From contig OY829326.1 in NCBI GenBank assembly GCA_963691655.1, forward strand, positions 59,699,776 to 59,763,775: 64,000 bases of DNA, given 5' to 3'. The notes beneath the pieces were generated by a model. It was not told the DNA's origin and did no database searches. It was given only the letters and a program-made list of their open reading frames with translations. Made by a program: the position numbers and the translations under genes. Origin of the DNA: Toxonevra muliebris (taxonomy: Eukaryota; Arthropoda; Insecta; Diptera; Pallopteridae). Positions 1-11,649 of the stretch are shown here, in pieces (position 1 is the first letter of the stretch; every line of letters starts with the position of its first letter).

Positions 1-828
1 GGGGCGCGCCCCCCTTGTGGGGCGTAGATAGATTTGAAGGGAGGCGCGGAGATATTTCAATAAACAAATATTTGCGTTCTCAGTAATGTATTGTAATCAT
101 AATATTTAGTTTTTAATAAAATAATTTCTCTTTTATTTTATATTATGTTCTAAAATATGCAATTTTTAGGGTCATATTTTAAATTTCTGACTAACCGCGA
201 AAATATTTATTAACAAAAATTAAATCGAATGTGAAATATCATTTTTTGTGTTAAAATATTAATTATTTGTATAGTTTTGTGATAAAATATTAATACAAGT
301 ACGTATTTTTAATTATAAAAAAATAAAATATTGAAAAACGTTTTTAGAATAATAAATTTTAAATATGCTTTTTATACCCGCTTGGAATTTTTTTTAAAAT
401 TTGTTTAAAACATCATTATTCACTTAAAATAATTTTAGATAGAAAAATATCAGCATTTGAAACTATCTAGCTTATCGTTATTCTTGTCTCCTTTTTTTCC
501 TACAGTTTTTTTTTTTTATGGGTTTCTTGCTTTTTACACATCTTGATTCGATTTACAACGTCACAAAAACTCCACCATCCTATTTTTACTCGCGAGAAAC
601 TATTCAACTACTAGATAAGTTTACTAGTATAGTTTATCCTTAAAACAGACTAACCAGGGTTTCCTCCAAAGTAGACAGCAACTAGATATTTTCCCAGGCG
701 GGTATGATTTAATTTATTAATAGTAAACCAGTTCATAAAATGTTGTGTGATAATCAAAGTGGGGGAGGCGCGGGATTGGCTCTAATTCGAAAAGGGAGGC
801 GCAGGATGAAAACAGTTGAGAACCGCTG
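1..828. mobile_element. hAT-like DNA transposon, right end (left end outside window)
   Basis: The stretch ends in GTTGAGAACCGCTG, whose reverse complement CAGCGGTTCTCAAC is typical of hAT terminal inverted repeats. A GC-rich motif, GGGAGGCGCGG or close to it, recurs near 39, 764 and 794, inside sequence that is otherwise very AT-rich. Repeated subterminal motifs of this kind are usual in hAT elements, where transposase binds them. No transposase coding sequence is visible, so this is probably a non-autonomous copy. The other terminus lies before the window, so the 8-bp target duplication (expected to be CTTTAAAC at 829-836) cannot be tested here. Confidence 0.55.
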
Positions 829-1591
829 CTTTAAACGATACTATCTCGAAACTTTGTTTGCAATGAGTTGAAAATCAATGCATACGATTACTCAAAAATT
901 ATTTGACCGATCAAGCTTATTTTTGACACACGTTTTTATATTACTTATGGCCAAAAAATTTATTAAAATTGTTTGGGGATGTGCACTGCGTCCTAAAGAA
1001 TTAGTGTGCCCCCTTCGAGGATTATAGTATTATCATAGTATAGCATTCTTATGAGCCTTATAATCCTTAAAGGGTTATAGTATTTCAATAAGTCCTATAC
1101 CCATTATGAATTTTAGTATGAAGCCTATTTTTAAGTTTTTCAAAATGCCGTCTGGTATTTGGTAATCTCTCAAGTCCTAGAATGTGTTTTGGAGTTTCAG
1201 CATAATCCTCATAAAATCTACATAACTTATTATTGCATATTCTCAGTTTTGTCAGGTGATAGTTCAGCATGCAGTGCTCTGTCAGAGTAACTGTTATAAT
1301 TCTTAGATTCTTTTTTGATAAATTCATACATTCCTTAATTTTTTTTTAGTTTATATGTTCCAAAAAGAGTTTTTAATTGTTCCATTCCAGGTAGATTAAA
1401 ATTTATTAAAATAAACATATTTTCGGCTGGGTAAAAATTAAAAATACCCCAAATTATTATTTTTTCACTAAAGCGTAGGTTCATTCATTGCCTACATGTT
1501 TCTACAAACTATAATTTTTGCGCAAACTTTTTCAGATGATCCTACAAAATGCTGAAATGTGGAATATTTGGCTTTCCATCCAGACAGCTTC
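829..1591. other. AT-rich spacer, no gene seen
   Basis: I see only short chance reading frames and A/T runs. No motif of a known gene or repeat was recognised. Confidence 0.6.
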
Positions 1592-1660
1592 ATGACAACA
1601 ATCGAACTCAGGTCTCCAGAGATATGAGTCTGGCACTCTGCCACTAGACCACAGTGGCGA
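1592..1660 (-). repeat. tRNA-Met-like module (possible second SINE head)
   Basis: Read on the minus strand, this has an A-box-like TGGTCTAGTGGC, an anticodon-like segment CTCATA flanked by CCAGA and TCTGG, and a B-box-like GAGTTCGATTG. The anticodon loop and the CCTGAGTTCGA segment resemble elongator tRNA-Met (CAT). The acceptor stem does not pair, so this is not a functional tRNA. It abuts the 3' part of the tRNA-Glu-derived SINE and takes the place of that SINE's usual tail. It is either a dimeric SINE or one SINE inserted in another. Confidence 0.5.
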
Positions 1661-1903
1661 TGGTAGGACCTACAGTTTAATGCCGATTCCGAACGGCTGT
1701 GTGGCAATTTTTTTATCAGCTCGGCGGTTTTGCCATTACCAACCAAGGTGTGCACTTGTACACATTCTTATAATTCTCATCCGCTTCATATCGATAGTGA
1801 ATATAAGAAGTTTATGAGAATTAACCACCAGACCAAGACGGGAATCGAACTCGCAACCTTCTGAATGAAAGTCTAGTGCACTATCCACTAGACAATCGAG
1901 GTC
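1661..1903 (-). mobile_element. tRNA-Glu-derived SINE, copy 1 (tail replaced)
   Basis: The minus strand carries a tRNA-like head with A box (TCTAGTGGATAG), a CTTTCAT anticodon-like loop containing TTC, and B box GTTCGATTCCCG. This matches tRNA-Glu(TTC). A unique body follows that contains TTCTTATATTCACTATC, TTGGTTGGTAATGGC and GGAATCGGC. The same body occurs in full at 14.9, 39.1 and 59.4 kb. The copy stops at GTAGGTCC and lacks the LINE-like tail of the full copies. Confidence 0.85.
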
Positions 1904-2330
1904 ATCTTACCCCATGTTAGTTCATAACTGGTGTCTGCTACTGGTGCTCCAGCGCTAGAATTTTTTAAGTAGAAGTACTTCTGAACATTTGTGAACTTAT
2001 CACGATATGGAATCCAGAAATTGGACAAATTAATTTTAGGAAGTCGTGCTAGCATGAACGACTGCTGAGAGTGGTGTATTAAATTCATATTGCAAATCAA
2101 TGAAAGAACTTCAGCAATGGAGCTAGCACTAACAATTTCATCTATCTTTTCATGTCCATCTCGGAAAGAAGTGTAATTACTTTCGACATCATCGAGCAGG
2201 CTTTGCACATACTTAACCTCTCGTTTTGCTTTAGCTTGATTTTGTATTTAACATGGTCTGTATGTGTTTTAAATGACGAAGTGTCTTTTTGCTGAAATGC
2301 AACGGCGGAGCTGAGGGATTCCATTTTGTG
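1904..2330 (-). pseudogene. BEL/Pao-type LTR retrotransposon gag remnant (DUF1759-like)
   Basis: The minus-strand translation from about 2225 to 1907 contains RLPKINLSNF, then YRDKF, then VQKYFYLKNSSAG. This order matches the gag (DUF1759) core of BEL/Pao retrotransposons, which usually reads LPKI.LP.F, then FRD.F, then VQKF.YLK..L.GEA. Residues between the first two motifs are missing compared with the family, and the N-terminal part continues in another frame near 2226-2324, so the copy is broken. No LTR, primer-binding site or pol segment is visible nearby. The SINE lies immediately on its 3' side and may have cut it. The family call rests on motif memory only. Confidence 0.6.
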
Positions 2331-3084
2331 ACGATTTGAAGAACTGGAAAATTTAAAAAAATTTTATTGGGAATTGAGTTCCCGGGTTTCGGCACCATTA
2401 CAATAAAATATACCTCTGACTCCGAAAAGATATGCACATTTCTTATTCTCAAAAAAATCCTGAAAATGAATTGAGAATTTACGTTTTACATCGCAGTTCC
2501 CCCTTACGGTGCATTATGAAAAAAACTTTGTTAATCAATCTTAGTTTATTTTATGAAGACTCCCAAAATATTTCGGCTCTAGAGTTAAGTTATCGAAAGC
2601 AGGGTTATTTTGAAAAAGAAACTCTAAAACTCGTCTAAAAGTTTTGGTCAAATAAAAAAACAGATAATATTATGAGAAATCGATGAAAATTGGGATAATT
2701 TCCGTTAATATAATCTTTGATTTCAGTCTGATTCTATTTCTCCTAGAGTACATATTTTATTGCTCTATGTGATTTATTGAGCAACATTTTTTTCAATGCT
2801 CAGATGAAGCCTGACGAACCGAAGTAAAGTATTTTCGAGTTTGATCCCGAAAGCTCCCTCGCAGATCCGCCTCTAGTTCCCTTAATTAAACTATCCCTAT
2901 GAGTTTTATCTCTTCCTGTTGAATATAGTTCAAAAACTCCAGATTTGTTCGGAAACTCCCTGCATATAAATGAGAATTTAACTTCATTCTTAGTTGTCAC
3001 ATCAAATATGTAGATGCACTAGAAGTTCAACTTTTTCTCGTGTTTTTATGGGAAAACAGCCTATGGACAGCTCTAGGTTAGGTT
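2331..3084. other. Unassigned AT-rich spacer
   Basis: Short open frames exist on both strands, but none shows a recognisable motif or repeats elsewhere in the window. Confidence 0.5.
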
Positions 3085-3640
3085 GTTGGGGCTGTTCATA
3101 AAAGAACACAATGATACCTATTGGTCCATTGTGATATCCTTGAGGTGAATAGTTAACTCTTGATCCTTTCCTAATTAAACCATTTTGTGCTTGCAATGAA
3201 GCGTGATAAGTCTCTAATATCAGAAGATGCCAGTTCAGTGAGTCTTCCATAGAAGGGTGCTCCCAAAGTTCTGTGCCTACGTGCTGCTAAAGCAGGGCAG
3301 TTGCATACCAAATTGGAAGATGGTTTCTTCTTCCTCTTCATTCCTACAACTTCTGCAGAAGTTATTATAGGGAAGACCTAGTCTACGAGCGTGGCTGCCA
3401 ATGAGGTAGTGCCCGGTTAGAATAGAACCTACCCTACTTATGTGAACACGGTCCAGGTTAATAAGCGCTTTAATAAGACTATGGTTAGGCATCGGCCAAA
3501 TGGACGACACTAATGATAAACTTTTCTTAGTAAATTTTTTACTCATGAAGGTTTGCCTTTGCCAGACAAGAGGTGGTGACTGGAGGTTGGAAACCAAACA
3601 TTGAGCCTGAGCACCCTCCGTAATAGACCAACACACTAAA
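3085..3640 (-). pseudogene. LOA/I-like LINE, C-terminal zinc-knuckle region and 3' tail
   Basis: The minus-strand frame at 3277-3636 contains LTGHYLIGSHARRLGL, followed by FCRSC and an acidic EEEEET stretch. This is the cysteine/histidine region that ends the polyprotein of RNase H-bearing LINEs; the expected downstream CNCPA motif is degraded. The 3' part (about 3150-3085) reads ATCACAATGGACC and later ACAGCCCCAACAACCTAACC. It matches the tail of the LINE at 22.3 kb, and resembles the SINE tails. The copy is strongly 5'-truncated, as most LINE copies are, and is not functional. Confidence 0.75.
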
Positions 3641-5480
3641 CACTAAGCCATGGTAAGTGGTATTGATTCTCAAATATGGAAAGAAAGAAAGTTTTCTCAT
3701 TGTTACTTGTGTTGTAGAGATCGATGGTAAATTAATTTTCTAGAATTTCTTTATATTATTATTATACCTTACTCTCTCGATATATGCCACTGAATTGAAA
3801 TACTTTTTTATAAAACGAAAAATTTAAACCTCCAGCACAACTTCCTCAATCTTTGTATCTGCTAGAGGCAGTGATTAAATAGAAATCTGATTCGAATAAA
3901 ATTAACTGAACTTGGTGAACATTGAGACCAACAAAATTTGTTAAAAAATCACAACTGATAATAATCCCACCATCGTTTTTTCTCCTAGCGTAATCTTCTT
4001 TTCACATAATCAATATTTTGTTTTCACAATTCTTTCTTTCACCTATGACCTTATTGCATATTTTGTATGTATATACATAAGTACAAAAGTACGTATGCAA
4101 ATTTCTATTATACAAAGTTAAAGTTAAAAAAAATCAGACCCCCTCGTAAAAGAAAAACCTCAAACCAGAAGCCTTAATAAAATTTTAGCTTATATCTGAT
4201 TTTTGATTGTATTTTTAAATATATATACCACGAGAGTTTATATATTTCAATATGCTCCACATACGCACCTACATACATAAAATTTTACCATCAATACACA
4301 TAGAAAATGTGAAAATGTCATGAATATTTATGAAACGTTTTTAATTTGAAAATGAAAATGCGTGAAAATTTTCAATGTAAGCGTGAAATAAGATAAATTT
4401 TATTTTTAGATTAATTTGCATACCTATGCAGATATAATTTTAAAACATTTTCAAATAGAAAAAATAAAAAAATATTTACCTAGATACCTACACTTTGTTA
4501 AAACTGTAACTACATAGAAGTTTTGCTTCTTTACTCTCCCTTTTCATAGTATTGGTATCTACTTGATATCTGTTTGTGATGTGTATCTATGAAATATCAT
4601 TTTTCTAGTTTTAGTAAATGACAAGAAGTTACCTTCGGCATTTTGTGATTATACAGGTCGATGCTTAAAGCACTCATTTGCTTTCTCCCCCTCAATTTCA
4701 AAGTATATTTTTTTTTAAGTAGATATGTGAATAATGTTTTTTTTTTTCTAATTAGATAAAAATTTCTTAAAAATTTTCAGTTTTTTTCATAAATGCATCC
4801 AATGTTTTGCATTTTATTTTTAGTTTTGTTTCTAATGAATTAAGCACACGTTCTTTTAGTGTTAACAGAATTCCATTTATTAATTTCAGTTTCCAATATT
4901 CTTTTTGTACAGGAAATTACATTGAAAAACACGAAAATATATTTCATATAGTCTTTAATAACAATAAATATCCTTCAAAGAAATACTACAAAACTTTTCA
5001 CTTTATAACAAGAAAAAAGAAACACTATGTAGCACAAAAAAGCTTTTAAAATTTTTCATTATTTCAAGAAGAAACTTCAAATGAACACTGCATATACCCT
5101 TTTCATTTCTCGGGCAGAAGTGAGTGTGATGCATACATTTCAGTTTAAAATTAAAAAGAAACAACTTAAAGTTGCTCTTTTTAAGTTTGAACTTAAGGAA
5201 ATTTTATATTTTACTAATCTAGCAGTAGAATTTTTTAGGGTGATACAATGAATTTATAGAAAAAAAGGAATAACAGCAAGTTTGGCATCTTTAAATAGAA
5301 TAATCGAGAACAAAACTTTAGTAATATTTTAAAAGATTCTATGCTCAGATAATTCTGGAAATTATGTACATCAAAAATTATTTTAAAGTTCACAACAGGT
5401 TACCAAAAATATACGATATTCTATTTTCTATGTATGTATTAAAGTACAATAAAACATGAAGAACAACAAATTCAAAAATT
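3641..5480. other. AT-rich spacer, no gene seen
   Basis: The sequence is long A/T-rich DNA with homopolymer runs. The longest open frame (4807-5049) has a composition typical of random AT-rich sequence and no motif. Confidence 0.6.
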
Positions 5481-7870
5481 TTATTAAAATTCTCACCAAA
5501 ATTGAGGCAAAAATTCTGAACAAAACTCAGACCAAAGATCAGATCGAAATTTTAACTAAAACCATACCGGAACAGGCCGATACTATAATCAAAAAGAAAT
5601 TGAATTCGGAAAAATTTGAGCAATAATAAAACCCAACAACAGGTCAAAATGTAAATAAAATTCCGAACAAAAATCAAATCAAAAGCATTATCAAGTTTGG
5701 ACAAAAGTGAAATCAAAATTAGGACCAAAAACCAAACCGAATTCCGACCCTAAATCAGATCAAAATTTGAAGTAAAATCAAACTAAAATTTAGAAAAAAT
5801 TTGGACTATAACTCAAGCTAAAATTTAAACCAAAAATCAAACTGAAACTCAGAGTAAAACTCTGAACAAAAATGACACCAAATTCCGACCATCAATTAGA
5901 TCGAAATTTTGATCATAATTCAGAACAAAACTCAAACCTAATTCAGATCAAACAGAAATTCAACCCATAAACCAGACTAAAACTCAAAGCAAAATTCTGT
6001 CCAAAAAAAAACCAAACTCAGATAAAAAATTAATCCACCATTTAGACCAAATATCAGACTGATTTTCACAAACCACAATACAGCAAATCTCTGGCTAATT
6101 GGAAAACAAATTAAGACCAAACATCGAACAAATCATCAAACCCAAATGCAGATCGAAATTCAAACCAAAAGCTATACTGGAACAGATCAAAACTTGAATG
6201 AAAAACAGATACAATTCAGCAAAAATTAGACCAATAACCGGACCCAAACTCGGGTCAAAATTCCAAAAAAATTCAAACCAAAAATCAAATAAAAAGCCAT
6301 ATTAAATTTAAACAAAAACCAAAAAAAAATTAGGACCAAAAACCAAACCGAATTCTGACCCTAAATCAAATCAAAATTTAAAGCAAAATCAAACTAAAAT
6401 TTATATGAAATTTGGACTAAAACTCAAGTTAAAATTTAAACCAAAAATCAAATTGAAACTCAGAGCAAAACTCTGAACAAAAATGATACCAAATTTCGAC
6501 CATCAATTAGATCGAAATTTTTATCATAATTCAGAACAAAATTCAAACCTAATTCAGATCAAAGTCAAACGGAAATTCAACCCATTAACCAGACCAAAAC
6601 TCAAAGCAAAAGAAACTAAACTCAGATCAAAAGTTAAACCACCATTTAGATCAAATATCGGATTGAATTTCACAAACCACAACACAGCAAATCTCTGATC
6701 AATAGGAAAACAAATTTAGACCCAAACTCCGACTAAAATGCAATTTATTAGACTAAACATCAAACAAAACATCAAACGCAAATTTTGATCGAAATTTAAT
6801 CCAAAAACTATGCCGGAATTGATCAAAACTTGAATGAAAAAGAGATAAAATTCAGAAAAAATTAGACCAATAACCTGACCCAAACTCGGGTCAAAATTAC
6901 AAAAAAAATTTAAACCAAAAAAAAAATTCGGACAAAAACCAAATCAAAATTAATACCAAAAACCAAACTGAATTCTGACCCTAAATCAGATCAAAATTTA
7001 AAGCAAAATCAAACTAAAATTTAGAAAAAATTTGGACTAAAACTCAAGTTAAAATTTAAACCAAAAATCAAACTGAAACTCAGAGCAAAACTCTGAAAAA
7101 AACAGATCGCATTCCGACCATAAATCAGATCGAAATTCTGACTTGTTATTCAGATCAAAAATCAAACCTTATCCAGATGAAGGGCAAACTGAAATTCAAC
7201 CCAGAATTTAAACCACAACCCAAAGCAAAATTCTTTCCCCTAAAAAAAACTAAACTCAAATCGAAAATTAAACTACCATTTAGACCAAATATCAGACTAA
7301 TTGTCAAATTACAACACAGCAAATCTCTGCCCAATAGAAAAACAAAATTCATACTAAAATGCAATTTATTAGACCAAACTTCAAATGCAAATTCAGATCG
7401 AAAACTAAACCAAAACCATACCGGAACAGACCAAAACTTGAATGAAAAAGGTATAAAACCCGAAAAAAATAAGACCAATAACCGGATCCAAACTTGAGTC
7501 AAAATTAAAAAAAGTCAAACCAAAAATCAAATCAAAAGCGATACTAAATTTAGATAAAAACCAAATGAAAATTAGGACCAAACCGAATTCTGACCCATAA
7601 TCAGATCAAAATTCAAAGCAAAATCGAAATGAAATTTAGGAAATTTGGACCAGAACTTAAGTCAAAGTTTAACCCAAAAATAAAACTTAAACTCAGAGCA
7701 AAACTCTGAACAAAAATTAGACCAAATTCCGATCATCATTCATATCAAAATTCAGACCTTTATTCAAAACAAAATTCAAACCGAATTCAAAGTTAAACTG
7801 AAATTCAACCCAGAAATTAAACCACAACTCAAAGCAAAATTCTGTTCAAAAAAGAAATTAAACTGAGATC
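5481..7870. repeat. Higher-order tandem repeat, about 0.62-kb unit, about 4 copies
   Basis: The tract is built of short, strand-biased pieces such as CAAACCAAAATTCAGACC and AAATCAGATCAAAATT. Longer landmarks recur at regular spacing. The AGGACCAAA-type landmark lies at 5721, 6332, 6952 and 7574, with spacings of 611, 620 and 622. CAGCAAATCTCTG lies at 6081, 6685 and 7317, with spacings of 604 and 632. There is thus a basic oligomer and a higher-order unit. G is scarce on the plus strand. A separate remnant of the same texture lies at about 8105-8230. Open frames of 70-115 codons inside it are composition artefacts. Confidence 0.85.
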
Positions 7871-9019
7871 ATGACATCTAAACCATGCACCTCTGGGTGT
7901 TCTAGAGAAATATTTCATAAGAATTATTAATCCTGCATTTTCTAAACCGTATTAAGTTTCTAAAATTCTACACTGTACGAACTTTAGTTCGTGCTTTCAG
8001 CATTGTTGAAACCAAATAAATTATAGGTCGAAGTCGGGCTGTAGCACAAAGGGCCAATATACTTGAAAGTAGTTGCGAGAGAACAATGAACCATGAAGAA
8101 GGCTATAAAGTCATAAAAAACTTAGACCAAGAGTCAGACTGAAAGCAAATCAAAGCTGAAATCAAAAGCAGACAAAATTCAAACTAGAAATCATGCCGAT
8201 AATCCGACAAAATTTTTACCAAAATTGAGACCTAAAATAATATATTATATTCAAATGTTCAATTCCATTTTGGAAGGAGCCGTACCCCATATTAAATTTC
8301 ATACCGTTTATTCAACAATTTCATAAGGCTTTATTCGGTATTAATTCGAGTATATCGACATCAATGTTTCTTTTTTCCATTGTTATTATTAGATCAACAG
8401 TGTATTGTCAATAACAAGTGGCATTGACATTTACTATACTTTTTTTTTACAAGTTAATATTAAAAGTGCATTTTATCGATTCATATTTCCAATTTAACGT
8501 TTCAAGCTTCAGTTTTTTTTTTTTGAAAAATATTAATATACTTATATTTAATAAAAACTATAAATAGTTCGAATTGTATCTCGATTTCAATATAGCACAC
8601 ATAAGAAAGAGAGAATAGTTGATGATTTACGTGCATATACCATATTGCAATAATTTTATTCACAAAAATATTCAGGGTAGTCACACATGCATGAATATTT
8701 ATTGCAAAAAATTTCACAATTCTGAAAAACAACAACAGCTTATCTTGAATTAATCGATAATAATAGATAAGTGAATGAAGAAAGTAAAAAGTGAAGTAAA
8801 TAATGTAATGTAATAACATTTTTCAATCGAACTTTTATTTTTCAGAAGTGGATAATGAATTCTGTTAGAACCATTCTCCTTAGCTGTATGAATCTAAGAA
8901 GGAATTGTGTAGATAAGAATGCAATAATCAGAAAAGTTTTTAATTTCAGATCTGAGCATGTATGAATTGATATTAAAGCATCACTTATGCATGACTAAAA
9001 TAATCTTTGACAGGTTGAG
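7871..9019. other. Spacer with a detached remnant of the tandem array
   Basis: 7880-8100 is non-repetitive and separates the main array from an array-like fragment at about 8105-8230. The rest is AT-rich with no recognisable gene. Confidence 0.5.
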
Positions 9020-9036
9020 CACTGGCGGATCCAGAC
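9020..9036 (+). repeat. Unpaired hAT-like terminus
   Basis: CACTGGCGGATCCAGAC closely resembles the terminus at 61608 (CAGTGGCGGATCCAGG) and is followed by a G-rich stretch at 9115-9140. No inverted partner was found downstream. It is probably the surviving end of a broken element. Confidence 0.4.
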
Positions 9037-9249
9037 ATTTTTGAAGGCGCCTTTAATTTTACGTACCTTTAAATTCTAACTGATTCGTGACTAACGACCA
9101 AAATGTATGATTTTAAGGAGGGTGGGGTGAGGGGAGGTGATTATCCTCAACTTCCCTACTTACCTAGTAACTAGTGAATTGGCGGCAGTGCAACATAATA
9201 TGCTCTGATCAGCAGCAACTATATTTAGATGCCAGACCCGGTTAATTGA

Positions 9250-10450
9250 CCTACACTTAATGCAGCAACTCCAAATTCGAAAAAATCTGTTATTTAATAT
9301 TATTGATTTGATTCTCGGATATACTGCTAATACAAACTCCTCTGAAGGGCCTAAACCAATTTTTTCACATCCATTCGCGTTGTGCGAGTTATATTTGTAG
9401 ACGAATATAAAGGACCTAGTATAGAATTCAGCTTACCTGTCTTATATAAGGCAACAAGCGTAAAAAACAACTCTATTAAACTTTGCGAAGCTCAAAGACT
9501 TGCTGCAATGGGCACATCAAAAGAAGTAAGGAGAATACCTTAAGTGGGTCTAGAGATGATATTTCATATTTTACATCAATCTGTACATAATAGCAAAACA
9601 TTTACGGAAACGAAGCAATTCTTAAAACACTGAAAGATATGGGAGAATATTTAATTCCAAAAGTTTCATGGTAACATCGAATTACATAACTCCCCATAAC
9701 TATTGATAACTAATTTCTATTTCCCAGGTGAGATGACTGGAGAGCCTTCAAAATGATTAGTGATTCTGAAATAACTATCTTCACCGATGGTTTACAAATG
9801 AAATTAGGAACAGGAAAAGGGTTCTGCTCGGAAATATTCAACTGCCAGTCTTTAGATTATCTAACGCAAACAAAGTCTTCCGAGCAGAAATTCTAGCAAT
9901 TAAAAACGCTGTCAAAGCATTGCTGAATTGCGATCTCCCTCCGTCAGATATCACATCTTCGTAGACAGTAGGTCAGTTCAAATCACGTAGTACTACGAAA
10001 TTAAAGGCGGTCAGAAGGTAACAGCAGATGAATTGACTCAACACTGTTTGCAAATTTATCTAAGTAAGATACTATCCCCGATCCGACAATTATACAATGT
10101 GATGGATAATACAGTGAAAGCTGTGTTCAACAACGCTTGGAGTAACAGAAAAGTTTATGGTCGAAGAAGCAAAATAAAATCAAAACAAAAAGTCTCTTTA
10201 CTGTTGACGGATCATCAATCCCCATAGTGACTGGAACGATCATGAGACACTATGTCACTGGGAGAAATATGCCTCAAAAATAGAAAATAGAGATCAACTA
10301 TTACGGCAGAAGCTACGGTGATGTGGTCGAAGTTGAATCAACCCAACATCTACCTTATGGATGTCCTGCATTGCAAGAACGCTATTTTCTCCCATTGGCT
10401 TGTACCCAACCACTTGGCAGGCATATGGTATTCGGGGTTATGGTTTGCTG
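9250..10450 (+). pseudogene. LOA/I-like LINE remnant: post-RT region, RNase H, zinc-knuckle
   Basis: In plus-strand frames, CEAQRLAAMG (about 9490) matches the region after the reverse transcriptase. An RNase H domain follows, with IFTDG (about 9778), AEILAIKNAVKALL (about 9877) and FVDSRSVQI (about 9957). These give the first three acidic positions of the D-E-D catalytic set. A C-terminal segment near 10330-10420 (HLPYGCPALQ) recalls the zinc-knuckle that ends these polyproteins. Several stops and frame changes interrupt it, for example after the RNase H glutamate region and near 9890. This is the only sense-strand copy of this LINE group in the window. Confidence 0.7.
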
Positions 10451-10689
10451 AAATTTCTTGGTTTCAATTTGGATGTGAACGGAAAGTGAACAGCTGATCC
10501 ATTGCCGTTGGAAAAATCCTTTCGAGTATGCACAATTACGGTCGACGACGGTAATTAGCTGCCATTTTGTTTTGATAAGAAAATTATTTCTGAAGTGAAA
10601 TCTTTTTGCTTGTTAGTACGTGCGAGTAAATTGTTAAATGAAAATTTAACAATTTAACAATACAAATTTTAACTATAATGAATTCGATG

Positions 10690-11456
10690 TATAAGATATC
10701 TCAACAAACAAAACGTGCCGTTTCGGTTCCAGAAACGATTCAGAAATGCCGGAGTTGTATCCAGAAATTAATCAGTTTCGTATCCGGAGAAAAGGAGCAT
10801 ACAAAACGGAGACTTTTCCGTTGAAGTACGATGGTCTGAATTTTCTTATTAAAAACGGAAACCATTCCGTAAAAAATACAATGAAACGTATAGTTTACGG
10901 ACTGTATATTATTATAAAAAACGAAGTCTTTTCCTTTATTAATACGATATGACGGACCGTTTCCGGACAGTATATTCTTACTAAAAACTGAGAACTACCA
11001 ATGTTTTATTTATTTTTTATTTTCAATAACGACATACATATTTGTCTGTACATGCAATGTACATATCAACATAGCAATGCAAATGTGAAGCTGCTTCTTG
11101 CTTCTATGAAGAATACTGTACATGGGCAAAGATGTGCATTTCTATCTTGAATTTACGTGGTGATATTTCCATATTAACAATTTTAGTAGTCCTCATCTTC
11201 AACAGCATGTATGTCTTGAAAAAATTTTCAGCTTGTATTTTTTCCACGGTTATTAGGAACGGAGTATTTACGGCACGTAAATTGATCCGTTTTGACGTAG
11301 AATTTACGGAAAATGTTTTGACGGAGTAAATACTGACTAAAAAGCTTGGTTTCTGTATAGCTTGGAACGGATACCGTTTACCGTTACTGTACCGTAAACG
11401 GGTCCGTCGTCTCTGGATTCCGTAATTTTGTTTGTTTGGATACATTGAGGCAAGCA
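10690..11456. mobile_element. Possible inverted-repeat DNA element with many CCGT/ACGG motifs
   Basis: The left edge (TCAACAAACAAAAC, then CCAGAAACGA) and the inverted right edge (CCAAACAAACAAAATTACGG, then CCAGAGACGA) are similar. The interval between them is unusually rich in ACGGA and TCCGT, placed toward both ends, as in elements with subterminal transposase-binding repeats. No target duplication could be fixed, and no transposase is visible. The motif enrichment continues to about 11640, so the right edge may be further out. Confidence 0.35.
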
Positions 11457-11649
11457 AGATATGCAACCCTGTGTCTTCACTCTGACGGGAAAAATATAAA
11501 AAAAAGAAAATCAGACGGTAAAAAAATCCGCCCGCTGTAATTTTACGCCATTCCATGCGATTTAGTACGTTTTAATTTTGACAGCTGGTACAGCTGGTAT
11601 CCGTCAGATAGTTATCCGTCGTCTGACGCGTCGTAAACCGAAAATAACT

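Noticed and set aside
6483..7502. Open frames of 70-115 codons on both strands in the tandem array
   Set aside because: They arise from stop-poor repeat composition, overlap on both strands and repeat with the array unit.
8502..8819. Minus-strand frame of 105 codons
   Set aside because: Composition is Phe/Tyr/Ile-rich as in random AT-rich DNA. No motif and no homologous copy in the window.
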